From Triplophysa rosa (taxonomy: Eukaryota > Chordata > Actinopteri > Cypriniformes > Nemacheilidae): a DNA stretch of 64,000 nt. The position numbers were made by a program, and so were the translations under genes. Position 1 is the first letter of the stretch. Every line of letters starts with the position of its first letter. Location of the stretch: assembly GCF_024868665.1 (NCBI RefSeq), contig NC_079898.1, forward strand, positions 2,268,984 to 2,332,983, given 5' to 3'. Below, piece after piece: positions 45,202 to 55,956 of this stretch. Under the pieces are notes generated by a model. That model was given only the letters and a program-made list of their open reading frames with translations, was not told the origin of the DNA and searched no databases.

Positions 45202-45389
45202 AGTCGCTCTGTGTTTCTGGGTATATTCCTCGGCACGGTTTTGAGTCCCAGCCCGTGGCAGTCCACCGTGGTACCGCTGCATGTGCAGAGTGCCGGGCAT
45301 GCTGTGGCATGACTGCTGAAGGCAGCCTTGCACAGCAGCAGGATCTGGATGCACGCCTTTGCCAGTCTGTCTCCAGAGTATCCAGGCAT
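45202..45389 (-). CDS. slit1: slit1 exon 1: signal peptide and LRR N-terminal cap
   Basis: The minus-strand exon starts at ATG 45389-45387 and ends at 45202, followed by donor GTAAGT. It has 62 codons plus CT. Residues 1-30 ([20 protein letters not shown], ending ATA) form a signal peptide. Mature sequence then begins [20 protein letters not shown] and continues [12 protein letters not shown]. The four-cysteine CxxxCxC...C cap is the LRRNT of Slit proteins, and the sequence is closest to Slit1 as I remember the family. Longer frames upstream lack an ATG. Exons 2-4 at 16794-15249 continue the protein. Full-length Slit is about 1500 residues (four LRR domains, EGF repeats, laminin G, cystine knot), so only the beginning is here. 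The slit1a/slit1b paralogue is not resolved. Confidence 0.93.
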
Positions 45390-45700
45390 GATCTCCAAGC
45401 GTTGAAGCTAGTGTTCTCCTGTGTCCAGAACGTGAGGAGAAAAAGCTGCTCCCGCTTTTTCACAATCCACTTTCTGCACAAACTCCCCTTTTCTTTGCTT
45501 TTCTGGTTGCGTGTAACGTGCTGCTGTCTGGCTGCTCTCCTCTCTGGCGCACTGCTGTCTGCCTGAAGAAAGAAGCACGTGAAACAGTAAAGGAACAAAA
45601 AATTCTCTCGCTCCTTTCCTCTTATACACACAGCAGTAATCCATCACAAGGATCTACAAATAGCAGTTCCCAGACTCCTCCCACCCCCATACTCTCTCTC
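45390..45700 (-). promoter_or_regulatory. Probable slit1 5' UTR and proximal promoter
   Basis: The sequence upstream of the ATG must hold the 5' UTR and probably the transcription start. It is less AT-rich than its surroundings. I see no convincing TATA box and cannot place the start site, so the boundaries are notional. Confidence 0.35.
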
Positions 45701-47757
45701 TTGCTCTCACACACTCCTCCCTAAGACCCTTCTTCTCCACCCACCCCCCAAAACCTTAAACTCCACTCTCCTTCCTCTCTCGAGCTCACAGGATTCCCTG
45801 CAGACACCACTGCGATCGCCTCTCTGCGTGGCACAACGAGACCCTGTTTTTGGGCGACGGCTTCTTTAAAGAGAGTGGCCTGGGGAGAGGGTCCATTGGG
45901 GAAGGTCAGTGTACCCACCCCCCTACCGTGCCTCCCCTCCCCAAAAGAGTGGGGTGTAATCATGTTTTAAGATGGGGGAAGGTTGGAAACGCAGACAGCA
46001 AAATGATAGAGCTTTTGTGGGAAGAACAGAGGAGGTGAAATATTTTTGCATGAAACCTTGGCAGGAAACGTTGAATGCGATAAAACGAAGACCGATCCGA
46101 ATCCACAAGACCTTAAAGCACTGCCCACAAACAGCACATTTTCTCGCTCTAATAAAGCGGACATATACTGCAGGTGTTGACTGTATTAGCATTTTACTAA
46201 ATTAAAGGTTATTCAACAACCATCCTTCCAAAGCAAAAACTACAAGAAAGAAAAAGACGGAAAAAGTGATTTATTTTGCTGTGGTGCTGTTTTTCAATTC
46301 AATTCAACATTGGCGCTTTTCACACTCTGAAGTATGGTAAGCACAGTGTATATGAAATTATGTTATTTATTTATGTATTTAAATACTACGTTGGATGGTC
46401 AACCAGAAGCTGTTGAATTGTTTTTTTAGTGATGATCCTCTAATACAAAAAGATTCTTGTGATATTTGCAAACAAAAGCTAATCATAGAAATAATTATAA
46501 ACATATATATCATGTCAAAAATATTGTAATAGTATGTATAACAGCATAAATCATGTCAAAAATATTGTAATATTTCCTAGATTGTCAAACGCACGCAAAG
46601 CATTTTAACAATGCCACAAAAACATACTAAAAAGATTTCAGGACGCACCCCGACACGTAACGCTGCCAATTTAACCTCTTGATTTCATGTAACTGTCTTC
46701 ATTACACATGCCATTTTTTTGTGAAACGCTTTTGCACAAAGACTAGAGGACAGAGACGCATCTACATACTAACTTCGCATAAGGACTGTCATCGTACAGT
46801 CTTCCCCACTGCTCCCCCTGGTGACACCTTTTTACACAGTTGCCTTTCCTAACAAGCGGTCTTAAAATATAATTAGAAACATTTCTTCATTTGTAAGCAT
46901 GCCTACAGTTGTAATTGACTTCTGTGGTTTCACCATACGGCCTTGTCATTTCACCCGTCTCACCTCTTTCATTAAACATCAGCACTTCGAAATGGTGCTG
47001 CTTTTATCATTTTCTTACACAGAGAAGTTGTGCTCATCAATGTTTCATCTGTTTCGCAAAGGTCAGGTCAAGGTCAAGGTAGTATTTAATGTCTCCCTCA
47101 GGAGAAGTTTGTATAGAGTAACTGCTGTGACAACAACACATAACATACATGAATAACCCAGGGCTACCAACTTTTGAGTTCAACTTGGAGTGAGATTTTT
47201 TAGCTGGGGATGTAGATGGGGTGTGAAACACGTAAAAAAAAACACAAAAACTTGCATTAGGAGTGTATTGTGATTGTGAAAACATTTGATAACATAATTC
47301 AATTACCATGCACTGATAAAACAGCATTTTGTAGTTTGCATCACTGGATAATACTGTCAGTCGTTTTTTTTATCATTTAAGCTATTGAATGATTAGCCAC
47401 TTACAAACAAATTCCAGACTTTTGTTTACATTATTTTCATAACACACATTGATATATTTCGATGTAATTTAGTGTGTAACCTTTACAATAGTAAAAATTA
47501 ATTATTCCAGTTCCAACCAAAATCTTTGGAGAATTATACAATAAAAAACAAATAGGTCAACATCTCTCTCACATTTACAAAAAGAGCAAAGATCTTCAAT
47601 ATCATAATATTTTGAAATTAATGTTTTAACAGTGTAGATGGTATGTAGAATTTTAGTGTATTTCTTTCATTTTAATATTAATACAATATTTAAAGGGATT
47701 AACCAAGCAGCCTTTCAATCAAAACCATCAATAACAGAGTTCAGAAAAAATCCTCTT
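45701..47757. other. Upstream flank of slit1; no gene seen
   Basis: No protein motifs or bounded elements, apart from a short LINE/SINE-type tail near 46294-46325 (TTCAATTCAATTCAACATTG ... CGCTTTTCACAC). Regulatory elements of slit1 may lie here but are not readable from one sequence. Confidence 0.4.
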
Positions 47758-47939
47758 GTTCCCTTTCTGTCGGTCTCTCGACGTTGTGTCGAACCGACAG
47801 ATGGGGTTCGTCTTGAGAACCTATCAACTTCTGACTAGTTTAGAAAAGGCCAATGAAATTGGCGAATGAAATTTGCATGCCGGACTCCACCCCCGGATGT
47901 ATAAAAGGGAGACAGCGTGCTGCATTCATTCACCTTTTG

Positions 47940-49720
47940 TTCTTCGGAGCCTTCACACATGATTGACTTCGAGACTTCAAACTCTACGCTGAATTACTGC
48001 TGGAATCTTACGACGTGGTGCAGCGGACTGTCCCTTCCTGCAGCGACTTCCCCTGGGCCTCTCGGCAGTTCCAGAACTGTTCGAGTTTTTTCTCTAAAAG
48101 AGCTAATTTCTCCAGCGTGGCATGTCCCGCTGTTCTCGTGGGTGCAACACATTCATCAAGGAGGGGGACAGACACACTGGTTTCCAGCACACTGGGGCAG
48201 CCTTTGTGGATATGTCCTGCCCGCACTGCGGGCGGATGACGATTCAGACATTGCATTCATGGGTGGCTGTGTTCCCTCGGGACTCAGCCACCACCTCGTC
48301 TGCTTCCCGTTCCGTGAAAGCAGTGGCTATGGCCCTGCCGTCCGCTACGGTGAGCAGCGAGGGTGATATGAGGATTACTGTGAGTGTTAATCCGTCAGCC
48401 ACTGGTTCGCGGACCGTTCGCACCTCGTCTCGCTCGTCTGACCGTTCCCCAAGAGACTGTCCCACCGTCTTGTTCCTCAACCACATATTCGGAAACGGTG
48501 CGTGATGATGATGATGAGATGTCCCTTGCAGCATCTGAGGGTGATTTACTGGCATCTGACTCCGACGATTCCTCGGAGCTCCCTCCCTCGGGGGGTCGAG
48601 CCCAGGAAGAAGCGGACGTCGAAATGTCAGCCATGCTTTCCCGGGCCGCCGTGGGCATTGGGTTGCAGTGCACCGCACTGCCTCTCCCAACACTCGCGGC
48701 TGGATACATGGTACCTCGGGTTTGAGTGTGGCTCCAAGCCGCGCCCGCCCCCAGTGCCGTGTAAGACCTGGAATGCCCCCTTTTCAGCGCATGCACGTCA
48801 AACTAGTTCCATCGCCCTTTCTTCCCTCGATGGTGGGGCAGCTAGAGGATACGTTGATGTCCCCCAGACAGAGTGTGCTGTCGCGGTGCACTTGTGCCCG
48901 CAGACGGCGGCCACCTGGGGGGCTCGACCTAGACTCCCGTCCAAAGCATGAAGGTTTTCAGTATCTCTGGTGTCGAGAGCTTACACTGCTGCGGGCCAAG
49001 CTGCCTCCTCTCTCCACGCTATGGCCATCCTGCAGGCCAAGGCATTGAGAGAGCTCCACATGGGTAAGACAGACCCAGCGCTTATGCAGGAACTCCACAC
49101 CGCCACCGACCTCGCTCGGGTCGGGCGATGTCCACACTTGTGGTGCAGGAGAGCCACCTCTGGCTGAACCTTGCACAGATGAGTGACGCCGAGAAAGTCT
49201 GCTTTCTTGACGCACCCATCTCGCAAGGGGGGGCTGTTCAGTGATACTGTCGAGCAGCAGTTCTCGACAGTAAAGAAGCAGACAGAGGCTATTAAGCATA
49301 TCCTCCCCCGCCGAGATTCCGTGGACCATCTGCTTCCCAGCAGCCCTGGTCCTATTCGACGCCCTCCGGCGCCCCCCACTCAGGCAGCCCCCCGGATGAA
49401 GACATCGAAGAGGAGACCACCACCCACCCACCCCAAGGAGATCGAGAATACCATCGGGCCCGACCCTAGCCATTCCATCGCTGGTCGGTCGATCCAGGAC
49501 AGTTCCTGCCCCGTCCCAACAGCCCACTTCTTACAAAAAGAGTTTCCTCTCTCTCTGGTTGTTTATCACAGCCGCTCACGGCGAGACCCAATGTCGAGGA
49601 TAATCAGCAGCCGTCAGCACTCTCAGTCGACTGTGTGTTGTGCTATATCATCGCCAGGCAGGTAAGTCAGCGAGGGATCCGCACTGCCAGCCATCGAACC
49701 ACCCCCCGGGAGGTCGATGA
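47940..49720 (+). pseudogene. DIRS copy A gag-like region
   Basis: Several overlapping frames alternate (for example 48122-48505, 48384-48725, 49183-49665), which suggests one ancestral ORF with many frameshifts. An early part has MSRCSRGCNTFIKEGDRHTG and a Cys-rich FVDMSCPHCGR, a putative zinc-binding motif. The later part (49183-49660) is Ser/Pro-rich and has a counterpart in copy B (EDITYVLPSRDS there, AIKHILPRRDS here). Confidence 0.55.
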
Positions 49721-49839
49721 AGCAGATTGTACCCCTAGCCCCCTTGTCTCGGTCCCTGGGAGCCTGACAAGAGCTTCCCAAACTGTCATGGTGGCTACGG
49801 GATACGATCCAATTCGCCAGATGCCCACCCAAGTTTCAA

Positions 49840-50985
49840 GGCATCCTTTGGGCCGAGGTCGCCACCCCTCTGGCGAAGGAAGCGATCGTGCTCGTCCCTC
49901 TAGCCAAGATGTTCAACGGGTTTTACAGCCGTACTTCATCGTCCCCAAAAAGGGGGGTTGCTAGATCTGCGTACCCTGAACAGGCACCTACTCAAACTGC
50001 CATTCAGGATGCTCACGCAGAAGCGCATACTGACGTCTATCAGATGTCAAGATTGGTTCATGGCAATCGACCTGAAGGACGCTTACTTTCATGTCTCGAT
50101 TCTCACTCGTCATCGCCTGTTCCTACGGTTCGCTTTCGAGGGTCGGGCATATCAGTACAGAGTCCTCCCTTTCGGTCCGTCCCTGTCCCCACGAATCTTC
50201 ACGAAGATTGTGTAAGCCGCCCTCACTCACCTCAGGGAGAGAGGTGTGCGGGTACTAAACTATCTTGATGACTCATCTTGGCACACTCGCGAGATCTGTT
50301 GTGTACACACAGGGACCTAGTGCTCCGGCACCTAGATCGATTGGGACTACAGGTCAACCTGTACAGAGCATCCACTTTCTCGGTATGGAACTTGACTCTT
50401 TCTCCATGACAGCACGACTGACTACCGAGTGCGCTCAGTCAGTGTTGAACTGCCTGAACCTTTTCAAGCAGTCAGTGGTCTCCCTGAAAAAATTTCAGAG
50501 GCTCCTGGGACACATGGCATCCTCGGCGGGGGTGATACCCCTCGGGTTGATGCACATGAGACCGCTCCAACACTGGCTACAGAGTCGAGTTCCCTGGAGA
50601 GCGTGGCACACAGGCAGCAGGCGTAAGGTTATCATGCCTCTCTGCCGACGCACCCTAACCCCATGGTCTTCAATTACCTTTCTACGGACAGGGGTCCTTC
50701 TCGGGCAGGTTTTGTGGCGTGTCGTGGTGACGACTGATGCCTCCCTGCAGGGTTGGGGTGCCGTGTGCAATGGGCACGCAGTGTAGGGGCGATGGACGGG
50801 CCCCTGCCTGCGCTGGCATATCAACTGCCTAGAGTTGTTGGCTGAGCTACTTGCACTGAAGAGGCCACAACCTCTCGTGCAGGACAAGCACGTGCTGATC
50901 TGGTCAGACAGTACAACTGCCGTAGCGTATATCAACCACCAGGGTGGCATTCGCTCACGGCAGTTAACACGACCTCGCCCGACAC
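49840..50985 (+). pseudogene. DIRS copy A reverse transcriptase-RNase H
   Basis: The RT reads LDLRTLNRHLLKLPFRMLTQ, then DWFMAIDLKDAYFHVSI (motif A), FLRFAFEGRAYQYRVLPFG (motif B region) and LNYLDDSSW near 50253 (motif C, YLDD). The RNase H part reads TDASLQGWGAVCNGHAV (about 50730), LELLAELLAL and LIWSDSTTAVAYINHQGG (about 50895). These are the usual DIRS signatures. Frame changes near 50210, 50260 and 50785 make it non-functional. Confidence 0.85.
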
Positions 50986-50999
50986 CTCCTCCTGTGGAG

Positions 51000-52045
51000 T
51001 CAGCAGGTGATCCGCTCTCTGTGAGCCACACATATCCCAGGCGACCTGAACCAGACAGCCGACGCGCTCTGTCGTCAGTTGACGCCTCGCGGAGAGTGGC
51101 GACTCCACCCCCGCGCAGTCCAGCTCATTGGGCACAGTTCGGGCGGGCTCAGGTAGACCTGTTCGCCTCCTTGGACACCACCCATTGCCCGCTAGGGTAC
51201 GCCCGTCCGAGGCCCCCCTCGGCACGGATATTCTAGCTCACAGCTGGCCATGGGACAAGCGGAAGTACGCCCTCCCCCCAGTGAGCCTCATTGCACAGAC
51301 CCTGTGCAAGGTCAGGGAAGAGGAGCATCAAGTGCTAGTAGTTGCGCAATACTGGCCCAACCGGACTTGGTTCTCGGAGCTAATGCTCTTGACGACAACT
51401 CCCCCCTGGCCGAGTCCCCTGACGAAGGAACTGCTTTCCCAGGGGAAGGGCACGTTATGGCATCCCAGGCCAGACCTCTGGAACCTCCATGTCTGGCCCC
51501 TGGACGGGATGAGGAGAACCTGAGTGGCCTAACCCCTGCGGTGGTTAAGACCATCACTCAGGCTAGGGCCTAGCTATACGCCTATAAGTGGCGCCTCTTC
51601 TCGTCCTGGTGCTCTTCTCGAATAGAAGACCCGCGGAGTTGCTCGATCGGGAACTTGCTGTCCTTCCAGAGACTCGAGAGTAATCTCTCCCCTTCAACAC
51701 TGAAAGTGTATGTAGCCACCATTGCCACTCATCACGACGCAGTTGCTGGTAAGTCTCTAGGACAGCACAACCTGTTAGGTTCCTAAGGGGTGTGAGAAGG
51801 CTACCGCCTGGTCCACGCTCCGTACCCTCTTGCGACCTTGATGGGGTCCTGGCGGGCCTCAAGAGGCTCTTCGAGATGCCGCTTTTTCTCACCTCACGAT
51901 GAAGACGGCTCTCCTGATGGCGCTCACCTCCAAGAGGGTAGGGGACCTACAAGCATTCTCCATGTCCACAGATTACCTAGAACTCGAGCCGGGTGATTCT
52001 CACGTTATCCTGAGACCCCGGCTACGTGCCCAAAGTTCCCACCTA
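51000..52045 (+). pseudogene. DIRS copy A C-terminal region with truncated tyrosine recombinase
   Basis: After RNase H come VDLFASLDTTHCPLGY, PPVSLIAQTLCKVREEEHQV, YWPNRTWFSELMLL and WHPRPDLWNLHVWPLDG, a conserved DIRS stretch. The recombinase begins MKTALLMALTSKRVGDLQAF (first catalytic Arg) near 51900, then HVILRPR. It meets a stop just after the expected GYVPKVP block at about 52022-52045, directly before the right inverted repeat. The second half of the domain (HxxR, Tyr) is absent. Confidence 0.75.
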
Positions 52046-52216
52046 GAGACCAGGTGACCGGGATATCTGGGGGCGGAGTCCGGCATGCAAATTTCATTGG
52101 CCTTTTCTAAACTAGTCAGGAGTTGATAGGTACTCAAGACGAACCCCATCTGTCGGTTCGACACAACGTCTCGTTCCCTCCATCAGGGAACTGAGGTTAC
52201 ATCCGTATCCAAGACG

Positions 52217-52700
52217 GTACAACTTTACTTTGTAACATTGTAAATAAGCTTGTTTTTTTTTAATGATCAACTAATTCAACACAGTTTAAAATTAAATTTC
52301 GTTTTTTCATTATTGTTGTGTTAAGGTTAAGTATGGATTTTGATAAAATGAATAATCTAAGGAGGAACAGCTCTAGAAATCAAATTTAATTCCTTAAAAT
52401 ACACTTCACGAGATCACCTATGCAGATAGCAGTAAATAACGATAGCAGGGGTGTAAAGGTTTGCGTATGTGGCGTGCTGTCCGGGGAGCGGCCTCCGAGC
52501 TCGCCGGTTCCCACTGAACCCGGAACACTCCCCCCCGCTAGGGACGAGTACCCCGAGCTCGGAATCGGCCCGAAACCCTGAACTCACCCCCCAAAGTGCA
52601 AGTAAATGCAGGACAGCAGCCGGAAGCGCAAACCCCCCCAAAAAGAAGCGCAAGGCTTGAGGCTGCGTAAATATAGATTGGGTCACAGTTGGCCTGGATC
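52217..52700. other. No gene seen; possible Ngaro edge
   Basis: Bases 52217-52440 are AT-rich host-like DNA. From about 52449 the sequence turns GC-rich and may be the outer part of the Ngaro element that follows. No repeat could be confirmed. Confidence 0.35.
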
Positions 52701-52909
52701 GTGAATGAAGTCCCTGGAGGCTTGATTGCTGCTGTGGCGGAATCTACTGCGGTCGTGGACCGGAAGCAAGCCCCTGTGAAGCGGCTGGTACCTTCATGTT
52801 GCCGGCCCTGGTTGGGCGTGGGTGCTGAGGTGGTGGGAAGTTGGTGTGTTCTTCTGGAGGATTAGCTTCTGCTGTGGCTGGGCGCTGGAAGAAGCTCGGG
52901 ACCCTGCTG

Positions 52910-53255
52910 GGTTGGTCGCTGCAGCGATGCTGGCTTCTTGAAAATTGGTGTCTGCTGTGGCAGAGCATGAGTTGGAAGCACGGGTCCCTGCGGGGTTGGT
53001 CGCTGCGGTGATACTGGCTTCATGATGGATGGTGTCTGCTGCGGCAAAGCACGGGTTGGAAGCACGGGCCCCTGTGGGGGCGGTCGCTGCAGCGATACTG
53101 GTTTCATGTTTGGTGGTGTCTGATGTGGCAGAGCACTAGTTGGAAGCACAGGCCCCTGTGGGGGTGTTCGCTGCGGTGATAATTGCTTCTGTAAATTTGG
53201 TGACTGCTGCGGTGGGCTGAAGATTGAAGCATAGGCCTCTGTGTGGCGGTATCTG
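52910..53255 (-). repeat. 84-base tandem repeat downstream of Ngaro recombinase
   Basis: The word GGTCGCTGC or close variants recurs at 52914, 52998, 53082 and about 53166, a period of exactly 84 bases (28 codons). On the minus strand the units read about VLPTRALPQQTP...MKPVSxQRPxPQGP. The frame stays open over three units. Confidence 0.8.
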
Positions 53256-53389
53256 CGATGATACTGGCTTCTGTAAGCTGCTGCGATAATGCTGTTGGAT
53301 GACTGGAAGGCTTGGTAGATTGTTGCATGTTGGAGCTAGACGATCTTAGAAATGAGGGTCCAATGAGCTTCTCTGATGAGGGTGCGATC

Positions 53390-53983
53390 TGACCGGATGT
53401 AACTTTTGAAGGCCTCTGATGACCATCGGCCAAGCACTTGAATCTGCGGCTGTGAGAGACCTTTTTGGGCGGATGTGGTTGCCGCGCCAATGCGGAAGGA
53501 ATGACTTGAAAAGTGATCTGCGGGGATGCCTGAAAGGAGAAAATTGGTTTTTAGATGCTTTTGTAACTAAAACTTGTAACTTTGTGAATGGGCAATTTGA
53601 ATCGTCTACAAAGAGGGGGTCGGAAGGAGAATTAACCTGCGCGGAGGTTAATTCTCCTGAATTAACGGGTTAATTCAGGAGCGGAGGTAGGCTGAAAGGG
53701 TTTGGTATGGCTGTAAAGGGGACTGGAGGTTGAAAATATAAATGAAATGACCTTTCCTTGACTGATCTGTCTTGCTTCGTTTGATGAAAAAGGTAATGGT
53801 TTCCGAGTCTGGTGCTGATAAGTCAGAGATGGTCGGATGGATTGTGGGCTCGAATTTGGAAGTTGTGGTTAATTCTGAACTTCTAAGGAAGCCGAAGAAT
53901 GCCAAGATGAATATGGCGTCGAGGGTGCGAGTTTTGTGCTTGGAGTGATAACCTCTTTGGAGGGTGGTGATACATTTTGTCAA
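53390..53983 (-). pseudogene. Ngaro tyrosine recombinase, interrupted by a double hairpin
   Basis: The N-terminal part reads FILAFFGFLRSSELTTTS (first catalytic Arg), then TITFFIKRSKTDQSRKGH. The C-terminal part (about 53400-53540) reads SHSFRIGAATTSAQKGLS (HxxR) and LGRWSSEAFKSYIR (Trp and the nucleophile Tyr), so the R...HxxR...Y set is all present. Between the halves lies a short inverted-repeat insertion (53626-53678), and the frame is broken there. Such enzymes integrate a circular DNA intermediate. Confidence 0.75.
53626..53678. repeat. Two adjacent perfect hairpins
   Basis: The first hairpin is GGAGAATTAACCT (53626-53638), loop GCGCGG, AGGTTAATTCTCC (53645-53657). The second is CTGAATTAAC (53657-53666), loop GG, GTTAATTCAG (53669-53678). 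They sit between the two halves of the recombinase. Confidence 0.85.
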
Positions 53984-54248
53984 GACCTCTAAGGTGATCG
54001 GTTGTCTAGCCTCTGGGCGGGTTGGTTCTGATCCTTAAATTGAGCTGGCTTGTAGGTTTTTGATGGTATTGAGGAAGGAGATGAATGAGGTGATGTTGAG
54101 TAGAGAAAATCGGGAAAGAGGATGTTGTATGCGCGATGGAAGGTTTTGAAATTCCTCCAAGCTGTAAGGTAAGATTGAAGTGTCCTGGGGGAGACAGCTT
54201 GTATGGTGGAAATGAGGAAAGCTTCTAGTAGGGTTTTTAGATGGTGGT

Positions 54249-54779
54249 TTATGGCAAGATTAGTTCCGAATAAGGAGGGACAGGTGTTGGCATTTGTTCT
54301 GCATCTGGTGCCAACAGCCTGAATTTCTGGAAAGCAAAACGGAAAAGAGCGTCAGCTATCTGGTTTTTTGAACCCGACACGTGTTTAGCCGTTAGAATAA
54401 ACTGATCGCAGGCTGATATCCATAACATGCGTCTTATGAAAGGCATTAAGGCGGGTGAGTGCGAGTGACCTTTATTAATGCACTGTACTGTTGCTTCGTT
54501 ATCACAGTGTACTATTATGCTAGAAGCGGTCCATTCTTTCCCCCAGAGGTATGCTGCTATGACTAGCGGATACAGCTCGAAAAGCGTGGAAGAGGCGAGA
54601 GATTGTGGTAATTCTGAGAGCTGGGGTGCCAGGTTGAAGCGAACCAGCAGCCTTGATAAAATCCGCCGAAACCGACCGAGGGTGCCGCGTCGGTAAATAG
54701 GCGGATGTCGGTGGGGAGAAAGACCATGTCGTTGTAGAAAAAGGAAATGCCGTTCCATTGTTTGAGGAATTTGACCCAT
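54249..54779 (-). pseudogene. Ngaro RNase H region
   Basis: A 176-codon frame includes VHCDNEATVQCINKGHS and LTAKHVSGSKNQIADALF, the RNase H motifs of this order of elements. It ends Pro-rich. It lies downstream of the RT in the same orientation but not in the same frame. Confidence 0.75.
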
Positions 54780-54796
54780 AAACTGAGCTCTTTGCG

Positions 54797-55876
54797 TTAA
54801 GCGCTGGTTAAGTTTATTTGTTCCTCTAATTCGTGAGTTGAAGACGCGAGAGAAATGAGATGTGAAACGAACGGGCAGCCTTGCGGGATGATACGCATTG
54901 CAAAATTCAAGTGTCCGAGAATGGATAATAACTCATGTTTGGAACATTGAGGGGTGTCTATTAGCGCGGAAGTGACCAAGATTATTCTGTCGATCTTTGC
55001 CTTGGGCAATGAAGCCTGATATTGTTGTGAGTTCAGCTTGACGCCGAGAAATTCAATGGAAGTGCTGGGACCTGACGTTTTTTCCTGAGCGAGTGGGACA
55101 CCGAGCTTTGAGAAAACTTCTTAGACTCTCGTGAGATGCGCGGCTGGGACGGAGTCGGGGGGTGATATGATTAGAAAATCATCTAGAAAGTGTAAAAGGT
55201 ATGGAATTGCATGGTTGTTTTGGATAATCCAGCAAATTGCTTCTGACAGCATGTCGAAAATTTTGGGGCTGCTTCTGCATCCGAAGGTGAGGTGAGCGGA
55301 AAAATAAAAATTATTGTGCCATCGACTGCAGAATAGGTGCCAAAAATCTGGTTGTATGGGCATTATTTTGAAGGCGGAAGTGATATCCACTTTTGCAAGC
55401 CAGGCTCCTCGACCGGCATTTTTTTATCAGGGTGATGGCTTGGTCTATGTCGTGGTAATGTAGGGAAAATTCCTCGAGTGGAATGAGACTGTTGATACTT
55501 GGAAAGGGGGAAACGTGGGAAGACGAGAGATAAAAAATTTCCTCTTGGCCACGCCGATGGGGCTGATACGGAAAACGGTAAATGGTGGGGCGGCGAATGG
55601 TCCGATCAAAAATTGGTCGTCGATCTCCTTTTTTAAGAGGAGATCTATGGTTTCGGGTTCGGCGAGCGCGGATTGAAGGTTTGGGCAGATTAAGTTGTGG
55701 GAGAGGGGAATGATGACGCCGGGGTTAAAGCCGCTCGATAAGCCGTTCAAGAGGTATTGTGTAAAATGAGGGTCAGGATGATGTGATAATTCGCGAGACA
55801 AGTGCAACACATTGACAGGAGTCGACAGATAAGGTTTAAAAATTTTATTTGCAGATTTGGCTACTGGGCAAACCAA
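54797..55876 (-). pseudogene. Ngaro reverse transcriptase, frameshifted
   Basis: Three frames follow in order. 55876-55445 has VNVLHLSRELSHHPDP and GPFAAPPFTVFRISPIGVAK. 55390-55121 has DITSAFKIMPIQPDFWHLF (motif A), FGCRSSPKIFDMLSEAICW (motif B region) and HFLDDFLIISPP (motif C, LDD). 55009-54797 has KIDRIILVTSALIDTPQ and LLSILGHLNFAMRIIPQG. Stops between them exclude function. Confidence 0.8.
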
Positions 55877-55956
55877 GCGGCTGGCTGATGTCGAACCAGC
55901 CGGGCTTGATTATATGCTCAGGCTCCTCAGAACTTTGTTAATTAAACATCATATCG

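Larger units (their letters stand above)
47758..52216 (+). mobile_element. DIRS-type tyrosine-recombinase retrotransposon, copy A, internally deleted
   Basis: Inverted terminal repeats bracket the element. The left one (47758 to about 47890) has CGACGTTGTGTCGAACCGAC, AGATGGGGTTCGTCTTGAG and TAGTTTAGAAAAGGCCAATG. The right one (about 52064-52216) carries the same words inverted, plus a further 60 bases at its end. Between them on the plus strand are a gag-like region (about 47940-49700), RT (49950-50270), RNase H (50710-50985) and the start of a tyrosine recombinase (51895-52040). All are broken by stops and frameshifts. The recombinase is cut before its HxxR and Tyr residues, and no internal complementary region precedes the right repeat. 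It lies upstream of slit1. Confidence 0.85.
52700..55880 (-). mobile_element. Ngaro-type retrotransposon, 5' truncated, degraded
   Basis: Minus-strand order is RT (55876-55121), RNase H (54779-54249), tyrosine recombinase (53983 to about 53390), then a repeat-rich tail (53250-52740). This is the gene order of Ngaro/DIRS-order elements. The RT style (PPFTVFRISPIGVAKRKF, DITSAFKIMPI, FLDDFLII) is that of Ngaro and differs from the two DIRS copies. There is no gag and no confirmed split direct repeat. The 5' end abuts another LTR element at about 55957. Confidence 0.75.

Noticed and set aside
45390..45398. Upstream start three codons before the slit1 ATG
   Set aside because: The codon there is TTG. 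The ATG at 45389-45387 is the first in frame and leads directly into the signal peptide.
45194..45631. 145-codon minus-strand frame overlapping slit1 exon 1
   Set aside because: It is in a different frame from the signal peptide and LRRNT, and it reads through the splice donor.
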